64,000 bases of DNA from Torreya grandis (taxonomy: Eukaryota > Streptophyta > Pinopsida > Cupressales > Taxaceae), in contig JARHVA010000250.1 in assembly GCA_037957365.1 (NCBI GenBank), forward strand, positions 2,181,001 to 2,245,000, in the 5' to 3' direction. The position numbers were made by a program, and so were the translations under genes. Below are positions 26,336 to 35,789 of the stretch, in pieces (position 1 is the stretch's first letter; each line of letters starts with the position of its first letter). Under the pieces are notes generated by a model. It was not told the origin of the DNA. It was given only the letters and a program-made list of their open reading frames with translations, and did no database searches.

Positions 26336-26999
26336 TACCACAAAAACTCACAAAAGATGGAATGTTATCAAGCAAGTTTTAGAAAATAGGATATATACAT
26401 CAAAATGAATAGAAACATGAATTCCATGGTGAAAATGCCTAAAATAAGTGTTTGAATCCCTATGACCATGAAAATATCTCCATGAAAACTATACCATGAA
26501 GGTGTGTCATCACCTTGTTATTCACTGTCTCTTCTCGAAACATTTCTTCTTGAAATATGGGAGTTTGGAGTCCACACTAACATACTATTTTGAAATAAAT
26601 TAAAAATAAGAAATTATATTAAATTTATTTTTCAATCAAATACTCTAAAAATAAAAATTTCAACATCAATTTCACCATTTACAAAAATATGAAAACTACC
26701 ACAAATCTGAATATTGCCATTGTTCTACAAATTTTAATTAAAAAAAAATTCTATAAATTCATATCAACTTATAACTAAGTAAAATTTATTTTGAATTTAA
26801 TGTATAAATGAGTTAAAAAATCTAAAATAAAAATTACTTTTTCAAGTATTCACATCCAAAAAATATACTACACTATGATTTCTAATACGATGCTAATTAT
26901 ATTTCACAGTATATTTCAACAATTATCACCAAATAAGCAACATTTAATCACTAGATTACATGAATAAACAAGAAATTCATAATATTTTGATATATAAAA

Positions 27000-27031
27000 T
27001 GTAGTTATTTATATAATATTTATATGTAACC
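27000..27031. repeat. 32-bp flanking direct repeat, left copy
   Basis: The 32 bases from 27000 are identical to 32135-32166. They start TGTAGTTATTTATATAA and end TATGTAACC. They flank the composite copia insertion exactly, so they are best read as duplicated target DNA. The first one or two bases could instead belong to the element by microhomology. Confidence 0.9.
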
Positions 27032-27732
27032 TGTTAAGGTGTGGAGCCTAAAAGCTTCACCAAGGAGCACATTTTAACAGTTGCAGGTTTACACAATCAC
27101 CGGCGTCGGTCAGGAGCGACCGATGTCGGTCAGGTGCAGTTCAGGAGACACCAGCGTTGACATGGATCGGCCAACATCGGTCATAAGTAAGCAGGCAGAA
27201 ACCGATGTCAATTACTTGTGCATCTAGAAAGCTATTTCTAAGGACAGAACCGAGTGTTTGCATGATGAGATTAAGTTGTAGTCTTAAGTCCGCGTCTCTA
27301 TTATTAGTAAGACTATTTTTAGAGCCCTTGTTCAAGAGGCATAACTATTGGTTGTAAATGCATGCTCAAGTTTCCTAATTCTATATGTAGGAAAGATCTT
27401 CTTAGCTTATAGTAGTGTATGTGAATGTTGGAAGAACAGTACAAAATTGTATAGGTGAATCATTCCAGGTTGTTGGAGTTGATTATACTTGAGAGAGAGA
27501 GCTCTTGAGGGAAAGAGATCTAGAGAGAGATCTGTACATCTGAGAGAGGTGTGGAAGAAAGAAGTTTCTTCAATTGTATTCCTTCTGTAAAGAGTTTAAT
27601 ACAAGTTTTCAAGGTGGTTTCTTGTATCTCTTGTTCTTTGTTATTTATCATTCTAGTTACTTATCTATCTGATTTAATTCCGTGGTTTATTGCTTTCATA
27701 AGTGTAATCAAATATTTGATTGATCCCCAACA
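27032..27732 (+). repeat. LTR1 of the composite copia insertion
   Basis: The LTR starts TGTTAAGGTGTGGAGCC and ends CCCCAACA, two bases before a primer site. It has two 20-bp tandem units at 27099-27138 with the core ACCGATGTCGGTCAGG, plus scattered variants to about 27215. It is alignable with LTR2 at both ends and in the GC-rich block, but it is shorter (701 against 946 bp) and strongly diverged. The two were therefore not made from one template at insertion. Confidence 0.85.
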
Positions 27733-27734
27733 AG

Positions 27735-27746
27735 TGGTATCAGAGC
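27735..27746 (+). promoter_or_regulatory. Primer-binding site after LTR1
   Basis: TGGTATCAGAGC, the Met-tRNA-type primer site, two bases after LTR1. Confidence 0.88.
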
Positions 27747-28018
27747 GAGGTTGGATGTTCTCAGAGTGAGTTTGACTAACAGATGCCCAGATCTGGTTAG
27801 TGGTTTGTTGATTACAGGTCATTCACAGGGTTTCTGATTGAGTGGGAGTATAGCAACGACAAAAGAAGGTAAGTTGAGGATGAAGAAATTTAGGCACAGG
27901 ATTAACACCATAAAGAGTGTGGTGGGTTGTCTTCAAGTGGGAGCTTGAAGAGGAATACAAGCCAGGATGTAGATTAGACAGAGTACTGGTATGGGTATAG
28001 GTGCAGCTCTTTATCTCT
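27747..28018 (+). pseudogene. Short internal region between LTR1 and LTR2
   Basis: The first part aligns with the leader and first codons of gag downstream of LTR2: GAGTGGGAGTATAGCAACGA here against GAGTGGGAGAAGCAATGGCA at 29121-29140. The start ATG is ACG here. After roughly 15 codons' worth of gag similarity it leaves the gag sequence and runs straight to a purine tract. This is an internal deletion product that lost nearly all of gag-pol but kept both priming sites. Confidence 0.7.
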
Positions 28019-28029
28019 AAGTGGGAGAT
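28019..28029 (+). promoter_or_regulatory. Polypurine tract before LTR2
   Basis: AAGTGGGAGAT directly precedes the TGTTAGG start of LTR2. This is the normal placement upstream of a 3' LTR, so LTR2 is the 3' LTR of the short unit. Confidence 0.8.
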
Positions 28030-28975
28030 TGTTAGGGTGTGGAGCTAAAAGCTTCACCTAAGGTAAATAGGGAGGTTTTCTGTGCATGACAGTCACCAGC
28101 ATCGACAAGCCACAACCGACATCAGTTAGGGGACAATGCAAGGGAAATCGGCATCAACAGGAGATCGGCCGGCGTCGGTCACCTCCAGTCAGGCAGGGAC
28201 TGACATCGATCGCATGTGGCGGTCAAAACTATTGTTGACAAATAGTCAGTTAAGCGAACGCATTGTTTGCATGATAAAGACCAGTTCAAGTCTTTGAGCC
28301 GCTTGTCTAAATTAGTGTATGCATGAGATCTATATAATAGACTCATGGGCTATATTTTTAAATGTTAAACTTGTAGAAACTAAGTGTGGAGCTTGGAGAG
28401 TTCTTCCCATGGTGGAATCAAGTAGGATTCCCCATGTATGTAAGATCAGGGTTGATTTGTAGGGTGTTTCAGGATCATGGTGGAGATCTACATGTGATAA
28501 GTAATGTCAGGTTGGTTTGTAGGGATGTGTGAATGTGAGGGTCAAATGGAGATCGGCGGGGGAGCTAGATCCAAGGTGACAACAATACATCAGAAGCAGG
28601 ATCATGGTTAGATCTACTTGGAGTACCAGTTCGTACTCAATTGTACTGGACGTACAATGAGGTGAACAACAGCTTGTGTTAGTTGTTAGTTGTGACCTAT
28701 GAGAGAAGATTACTTAGGTGGGAAGATTACTGGGAGCCCTTGAGGAGGAAGCCTCACAGAGATGGAAGAAGAGTGTGATCTCTTTATTGTAATTTCCTTT
28801 GTAATGAGTTGAATACAATTGTGTGTTGCCTCTCATGTTCTGTGTTATTTCTCATTGATAGTTATTTGTTCTTCTGGGTATTTACACATGTTTAAGTTGC
28901 TTATACATTGGTAATCATGTGTGCTCTTAAATCTGACAAGTTGTGTCAGAGCTTTGGGGAACTTCGGTCCTATCA
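28030..28975 (+). repeat. LTR2 of the composite copia insertion
   Basis: The LTR starts TGTTAGGGTGTGGAGC and ends GGTCCTATCA, followed by AG and a primer site. It serves both as 3' LTR of the short unit and as 5' LTR of the gag-pol unit. The GC-rich block at about 28096-28215 holds diverged copies of the same ACCGATGTCGGT-like motif seen in LTR1 and in the pol linker. A TATA-like CTATATAATAG lies at 28330-28340. Confidence 0.85.
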
Positions 28976-28977
28976 AG

Positions 28978-28989
28978 TGGTATCAGAGC
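28978..28989 (+). promoter_or_regulatory. Primer-binding site after LTR2
   Basis: TGGTATCAGAGC two bases after LTR2, the same spacing as LTR1. A second identical 12-mer lies at 29024-29035. Confidence 0.85.
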
Positions 28990-29023
28990 CTTAGTTGTAG
29001 GTTTAGAGATTGATATCCATAAG

Positions 29024-29035
29024 TGGTATCAGAGC
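29024..29035 (+). repeat. Second primer-site-like 12-mer
   Basis: TGGTATCAGAGC occurs again 46 bp after the first. Only the first is at the correct distance from the LTR. The second may be a duplicated primer site or a copying trace. Confidence 0.6.
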
Positions 29036-29135
29036 TCAGGTTCACTAACAGGTGGTTCAGATCTATGTAGTGTGTATTGATTACATGTTACTCACAGGGG
29101 TTTCTGTAGGGATTTTTGTTTGAGTGGGAGAAGCA

Positions 29136-29930
29136 ATGGCAGAAGAAAGTAAACTGAGAATGGAGAAGTTTAATGGAAAAAATTATCAACATTGGAGAAT
29201 GCAGATAGAGGATTATCTGTATCAAAAGGATCTATACTTATCGTTAGGTGGGATTGCAAAAAAGCCCACAAACATGGATGATGAAGAATGCAAAGTTCTT
29301 GATAGAAAGGCTCTGGGTTATATAAGACTGAGTCTAGCATCTACTGTGATATCTAATTTATCACAGGCAAAAACAACGGTAGAGTTGATGACTACTTTAG
29401 CAAATTTGTATGAAAAACCCTCAGCTTCTAATAAGGTATATCTTATGAAGCAGTTATTTAATTTGTGTATGCAAGAAGGTGGATCTGTATCTAATCACCT
29501 AAATAATTTCCATGGAATTGTAAATCAATTAAGTTCAGTCAATATTGTGTTTGATGATGAAATTAAAGCTCTTTTAATATTATGTTCTTTGCCTGAAAGC
29601 TGGCATAGCTTAGTAATGACAGTTAGTAATACTGCATCTGCTTTGAATATTTTAAAAGTAGAGGATGTTGTTAGTGTGATCTTGAATGAGGAAATTCACA
29701 AGAAAAGCACAGAGGAAACATCAGGGAACACTTTAAGTTTTGAGAGCAGGGGAAGGCAAAAAGAGAAGAGCAAGAGGAGATCAAGGTCTAAGTCAAAGGT
29801 GAGAGGTAGATCCAAATCCAGAAATGGCAGGAAGCCACAATGCTAGAATTGTGGAAAGATGGGGCACATAAGCAGAGATTGCTGGTCAAAGCCTAAGGAG
29901 GACAATCAGCATGAAGGAAAGGAAGAAGCA
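29136..29930 (+). pseudogene. Copia gag (one internal stop)
   Basis: The ATG at 29136 begins MAEESKLRMEKFNGKNYQHW, the usual opening of a plant copia gag. Conserved features follow in order: the DRKALGYIRLSLA block, LYEKPSASNKVYLMKQLF, then ILCSLPESWHSLV. A Ser/Arg/Lys-rich basic stretch (residues about 205-235) follows. A TAG at 29844 falls within the CCHC zinc knuckle, which otherwise reads C-stop-NCGKMGHISRDC, so the final Cys, His and Cys ligands remain. The gag would form particles and bind RNA. The reading frame continues without a shift into protease. Confidence 0.92.
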
Positions 29931-29939
29931 AAGGTTGCA

Positions 29940-31349
29940 GGTATTGCACAAGATGCTTTAATATTCTCTTTGCATAATAATATAGAATCTTGGGTTTTAG
30001 ATTCTGGTGTATCTTTTCATGCTACCCCTAATAGAGAATATTTTAGTGACTATATCCATGGAGATTTTGGAATAGTGTACTTAGGGGATGATGAGCCTTG
30101 TAAAATTATTGGCAAAGGTAAAGTGTAGCTGAAAATGCAGAATGGCAACACATGGGTGTTGAGAGATGTTATGCATGTTCCTAGCTTGAAGAGGAATTTG
30201 ATTTCTGCAGGAAAGTTAGGGGATGAGGGTTGTACAATAAATCTCACAGCTAAATCTTGGAAGGTGACCAAGGGTGCACTTGTTATGGCCAGAGGTAAGA
30301 GATTAGGTACTCTCGATTTATGTAATTGTGTTACTAACAATTCTCCTTCTGTATTATCTACTTCAGATGTGGATGCAAAATTGTGGCACTCAAGGCTTGG
30401 CCACATGAGTGAGAAGGGAATGTCAATTCTTAAGTCTAAAGGTAAGCTTTCAGATTTGAAAAGCATAGATCTGGATTTTTATGAGCACTATGTTTTTGGA
30501 ATATAGAAGAGAGTGAGTTTTATCAAGACTGGGTCAACAAAGAAGAAGCATAAGTTGCAGCTTGTTCACACAGACGTGTGGGGACCGGCTCAAGTTGCTT
30601 CTATTGGAGGATCACAGTACTATGTTACGTTCATAGATGATGCTATAAGAAAGGTATGGATCTATTGTATTAAGAAGAAATCTGATGTATTTGAGACTTT
30701 TAAGATTTGGAAAGCTATGGTTGCGAATGAAACAGGCAGAAGATTGAAGTGCCTGAGATCTGACAATGGTGGTGAGTTCTACAGCTTTAAGTTCAACTGG
30801 TATTGTTATATGCATGGAATACGTAGGCAAAGGATGATTCTAAGGACACCTCAGTAGAATGGAGTTGTTAAAAGGATGAATAGAATAATCATGGAGCGTG
30901 TAAGATGTATGAGATTGCATGCTAGTTTGCCCTTAGAGTTTTGGGCAGAAGCTATTGATACTGTAGTGTACTTGATTAATAGAGGACCCTCTATAGCTCT
31001 GGATGGTGGAATTCCAAAAGAGGCATAGATAGGTAAAAAGTTAGATCTCTCTTTTCTTAAAGTTTTTGGTTGTGAAGCCTTTGTGCACATTGATAAGGAA
31101 AATAGAAAGAAGCTGGATGCTAAGTCTATGAGGTGTACATTTATTGGCTATGGCTCAGGTGATTTTGGTTTCAGATTTTGGAATCTAGGAACTAACAAGA
31201 TAATTAAGAGTCGTGATGTTGTTTTCAATGAAAAAGTGATGTATAGTGATCAGCTGAAGAAGCTGAATCAATCTAGGCAGAGCAATGGAGAATTAGATGA
31301 GGTGACAGTCCAAAATGAGCTCACGGGAAAAAGAAATAATCACTTGTAG
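29940..31349 (+). pseudogene. Copia protease and integrase (stops, lost catalytic Glu)
   Basis: Same frame as gag. The protease motif WVLDSGVSFHAT keeps its catalytic Asp (near 29995-30010). The pre-integrase zinc region has LWHSRLGHMSEKGM with both His ligands, but the two Cys ligands are Tyr (codons 30480 and 30489). The integrase core keeps HTDVWGP and LRSDNGGEF, but the third catalytic residue, Glu in the NGVxER motif, is Lys (30870-30872) at the correct 35-residue spacing. In-frame TAG stops lie at 30126, 30504, 30855, 31026 and 31347. The domain ends around SRDVVFNE. No frameshift is seen. Confidence 0.92.
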
Positions 31350-31358
31350 GAAAACACA

Positions 31359-31484
31359 GAGACCGACGTCGGCAGGGTAGGAACCGACATTGACAGAACA
31401 GAAACCGATGTCGGTCATACAGAGACTGATGTCAGCAGGACAGGCACCGATGTCATTTAGGCAGAACTGGTGTCGGTAAGTAAC
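31359..31484 (+). repeat. Six 21-bp tandem repeats in the integrase-RT linker
   Basis: Six consecutive 21-bp units run from 31359. In the pol frame they give a seven-residue repeat of the form (E/G)TDVGRT, with variants GTDIDRT, ETDVGHT and ETDVSRT; the sixth is the most diverged. Each unit holds a near-palindromic core like ACCGATGTCGGT. A TAG stop lies in unit five (31458). The DNA core matches the 20-bp units in LTR1 (27099-27138) and motifs in LTR2. Confidence 0.88.
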
Positions 31485-32134
31485 AGGCCTGAAAGTGACC
31501 AAGGTCGATCACTGTCAGAAAATTTGGGTGGACAGCGTGTTGTGAACGAGTCTCAGACGCCCATCAGGAGGTCAGAAAGGGTAAGTAAACCTCCAATTAG
31601 ATATTCCCCTTCATTATTCTATTTATTGCTAACTGATGGTGGAGAACCAGAGAGTTTTGAAGAAGCAATACAGGTGGAGTCCAAGAATCAGTGGGAGCGT
31701 GGCATGGTTGAGGAGATGGAGTCCTTGAAAGAGAACCAAACATGGGATTTGGTTGAGTTGCCAGCTGGTAAGAGGACACTGAAGAACAGATGGACCTACA
31801 GGTTGAAGGAAGGTGAGAATAGACAGATGAGATATAAGGCCAGATTGGTAGTGAAAGGATTTGCACAAAAGCCAGGTATTGATTTTGGTGAGATTTTTTC
31901 TCCTGTTGTTAAAATGACTTCTATACGAGTTGTATTGTCTTTGGTTGCTATTGAGGATTTGCATCTTGAGCAGCTTGATGTTAAGACAACGTTTCTTCAT
32001 GGAGATTTGGATGAAGAAATATATATGGATCAGTCGGAAGGATTTGAGGTCAAAGGTAAGGAGAAGTTAGTGTGCAGATTGAAGAAAAGCTTGTATGGCC
32101 TCAAGCAAGCTCCTAGACAGTGGTATTTGAGATT
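31485..32134 (+). pseudogene. Copia reverse transcriptase, N-terminal part, truncated
   Basis: The frame is open from 31470 to the breakpoint. It contains RRSERVSKPPIRYS, then WDLVELPAGKRTLKNRWTYR, then ARLVVKGFAQKPGIDFGEIF. The first catalytic Asp is present in LEQLDVKTTF, and KKSLYGLKQAPRQWYLRF ends the similarity at 32134. The remainder of RT, including the YVDD box, and RNase H are absent because the insertion stops here. No stop or frameshift lies in the preserved RT segment. Confidence 0.93.
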
Positions 32135-32166
32135 TGTAGTTATTTATATAATATTTATATGTAACC
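32135..32166. repeat. 32-bp flanking direct repeat, right copy
   Basis: Identical to 27000-27031. It directly follows the truncated RT gene. Removing the insert and one copy restores one continuous AT-rich sequence. Confidence 0.9.
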
Positions 32167-35100
32167 AAAATAACCATACCAAATATCAACCATGATTAAT
32201 TGACTACAAACCCTTGTCTAAATATTGAATGCAATATTTTTCATATTTTATGCATATGAGAAATTTAAATAGAAAATATGTAAAACTTAAAAAATGAGTG
32301 CTCTAAAAAAATTATATGATAAAAATGAATAAATAATTTTGTATCCAAACATTCAAAAATATACTACATGTATTATCCCATTTTGCACAATTTATGACTG
32401 AAAATCACCTTAAATGACTTGATATTTACATTATTGAAAATTAGTTTAAAAATTAATATAAATGTAGAAACCCAAACCAACCAAAACAATATTTACAAAA
32501 AAAATATTTAATATTTATGATATCAAAATAACAACATACCAATTTGTTTAAATTATATGCAAAATATCCATGTTCCAAAATGTATGCATAACATTTAATT
32601 CATGGGTTTTAAACTCATGAAACAATCCATTTACCCTTGATCTAATTAAAATAACTTAATTATATTTCTAAAACAAGTCTATTGAATCTTTCCAAATATG
32701 ACCCAAAAAAACCACAAACAGGAACCTCATATCTTTATTTCACAACACAATCATACTAACTATGGAATGCAAGGTTAACTTGATATAAAATCATAGTTAC
32801 TTATAATGATCCAAAACTCAAAAGCTTTGGTTGAAATATAATTCAATAAATAAGATCAACACAATAACAATAATGCTATCTCTAAGAAGAGATGTTTTAT
32901 TCATCAAATTTGCAAATGCAAACATATGCCTATCTCTAAGAAGAGATGTCTGATTTCCATTTTGGGTTACATCTTACTTTATACACATTTTGAAGGTATG
33001 AGGAGGATGTGTAAGGTCACCAATCTCTAGGGATATTAAGTGGTTTAACTTTTGTGATTTACAACAATACAAAATTCAAGGAATTACCATTTTTAGAAAC
33101 TTACTATTTTTAGACTGCACTACTAAAATTAAAATTTGAGGCACTTCCATTGGGTTTTCATAGGTAAAAATTCATCAATAAAAGTTCATTCCATCTCACC
33201 ACATTATTCTCATTCTTATCTTTCCAATGGTTCAAATGAGGAGTCAAACGGAGCTATGGTGCAAAAGTTATGGCTCCCAGAAGTCCTACCACCAATTGAA
33301 GTATAACCATCACCCGAATTGTCACCTGGAATGTTGCCTAGATCATATAAATCCATGTAAAATATTTTAGCAACTTAAAAAATATAAATAATATATCATT
33401 TATTCATTCAAAATGAAATGCATTTACTTGAGTAAATGAAACTAATAACATATATCAAAATTTATAGCATGTAGGCCCAAAAAAATCCATGTCAATATCT
33501 TTATCCAATAAAATAAATTTCAACTAAAATAATAAACATATCAAAAAATACCAAAGACTATTAAGGTATTAAATAGTCATAATAATAATTTTATATGCAT
33601 GCATCATTCTTACAAGGTAATATTTTTATACGTATATATGAAAGAATTATCATTTAATAAAAAATTAAATACTTATAATAAGATTCAATACTATTTTAAA
33701 CCGTGGAAACTAAAAGCAAATATATTAACAAATGAAAACTCTATGAAAATTAAAATGCATGGACAGTCCTCTCAACATTTCCAACTCTCATTTCCATAAA
33801 CAAGCACTTAATCTACACTCTTTTCATTCTAAAATCTTATTTAAATAATCATGCAATGCACTTGTTTAATATTCCATTCAAATAAGAGATATTTCATTTT
33901 ATAGAGGCTCAAAAATGACAAATATGGCAATACACTACATTTATCAAATAATAACCAATAATTGCATACTTTGATAAAGATTTGAGCATAAAAATAACAT
34001 TGAAATAAGCACAATCTAATGTGCAAATCCAACTGTAAGACTTATAAAGTTTATTTTATACAATGAACTTGAAGTAATGGTGTGTGAACCAATAAATTGA
34101 AGCCTTTTATGTTAAGATAGTTTTTGTAATTACTAATTATTGAGAAAGAGTTAACATATCCATTAAATTAGTGTATAATAATCACTGCTAAAAACCTCCA
34201 TTTTGTTAAAACTAACTATATATTTAATAAACACCTAATGGGCCTTACATAATACCACCAAGTTTTTATCCACAAATCAACATTCGAGGGAAGGGCATAT
34301 TAAAAACCATTTAAAACCAACCCACCAGCAAATCTATTTGCTATGATTCAAATAACATGTCATGAAAACTTAAAAACCAAATGCATTAAACCCAAATCTT
34401 GAATGTAATATATGAATTTAATCAAATGTGTCGAAGGTGGTATAAAAACATTCAAATTACTGAAAACTATATAACTTTAATTAAATCACCCTACCAACAA
34501 AATAACTAAACAATATGTGGAATGACTATCCTAAGGACTTAACACTTTAGAAAGGTTATGGTATTAAATAAATGGTCAAAACATACATATATGCAACTTT
34601 ATAACTCATTCAATGTAACATATTACATTTAATATGTGTAATGTCAAGATAATGTGCTAAGAGATATCAAGGCAATGTTGTAAAAGAGGGTGTTGTAATC
34701 ATACAACTACGCATTCCAAATAGAGAGGTGGAATAATTAGGACTCACCATTTTGTAGTTTTTCTTAAATTTCCATCATTATCAAGTAAATTTAATATAAT
34801 TCAAAAATCAAATATATTATGCAATGTTATATCACCCTGTGACATCTCAAAACATGTTTTAAGCATATTAAATCATATCACAATCTTTAACACCAATTTT
34901 TACTAAATAAGATAGAGCATACCAGATTACAAATTCATAATGATTTAACTACAAGAATGAGATGTAAATACTAGATTTATGAATGTAATAGATGATTATA
35001 ATCTCAATTTGACAAAATTTATGCTACAAATCATCTTGAAATAATGTTACAATTAATTAAATCACTTTAACATAGTAATATTTCATATTCAAATATATAC

Positions 35101-35789
35101 AGTGAAAAAATTATTTAAATAAATGCAAATAAGTTAGTCCCCACCAATAGATTTAAATTTTATGACTAAAAGTCATCATAGGACTAATTGATCATGTGAA
35201 GACTTTAAAAAAAAGGAGGGGTAGTAAAATTAGGTATAACATAACAACCTTGCTAGCTAGATTCACTTTGTAAAATTGGGTTGTAATTAAAATTTTGAAT
35301 TTTAACAGACTTAAGAATGCAACCAGGTAAACTATTTCCTAAATAACTATGCACAAACCCTTTTAATAAGTAATATATCAAAGAATATATTGTTTGGCTA
35401 GTCTTACATGAATAATATGGAAGTTATAAGGAAATTTAGGATGGATAAATAATCATTGCATAGCCTAGAATAAAAATATGAAAATAAAGTAACATTCACA
35501 ATATATGAATATTTAGTACTTGTTATTATAAACTATTAGTCCAAAAATTATCAAGTATAAATATCTTGCTAACAATATATTTACAGTGATAGCATAACAT
35601 TATTTATTTCCTCTTGCAATGATGAAATCCTACATATATTAACAAAATATTAATCAAAACCAAAAGAAAGAAAACATGAAACGAAAAACAAACCAAAAAG
35701 AAATAACAAAAACAAGAAATGGAAACTAACTTAAAAAAATATTTGAATGATGAACATTGAATAAAAAATGCATCTAATTTCCATCATGA
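32167..35789. other. Gene-free AT-rich DNA
   Basis: I see no coding region. Two identical 20-bp copies of CTATCTCTAAGAAGAGATGT lie at 32876 and 32930; each contains a small hairpin (ATCTCT/AGAGAT). The region lies downstream of the minus-strand gypsy pol relic in its reading direction, so it may be that element's 3' untranslated region and LTR, but I could not define LTR ends. Confidence 0.4.

Larger units (their letters stand above)
27032..32134 (+). mobile_element. Composite Ty1/copia insertion, truncated in RT
   Basis: The insert starts exactly at an LTR end (TGTTAAGG) and stops inside the RT gene just after WYLRF. It contains LTR1, primer site, a short internal piece, purine tract, LTR2, primer site, gag, protease, integrase and part of RT. 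There is no YVDD box, RNase H or 3' LTR for the gag-pol part. It is flanked by a 32-bp direct repeat rather than the 5-bp duplication normal for copia integrase. This fits capture of a partial DNA copy during break repair better than ordinary integration. It is richer in G, C and CpG than its surroundings. Confidence 0.88.

Noticed and set aside
31293..31502. Minus-strand frame with repeated DIG and Cys residues
   Set aside because: It is the complement of the 21-bp repeat in the pol linker. The plus-strand frame is continuous with integrase and RT, so it is the real one.
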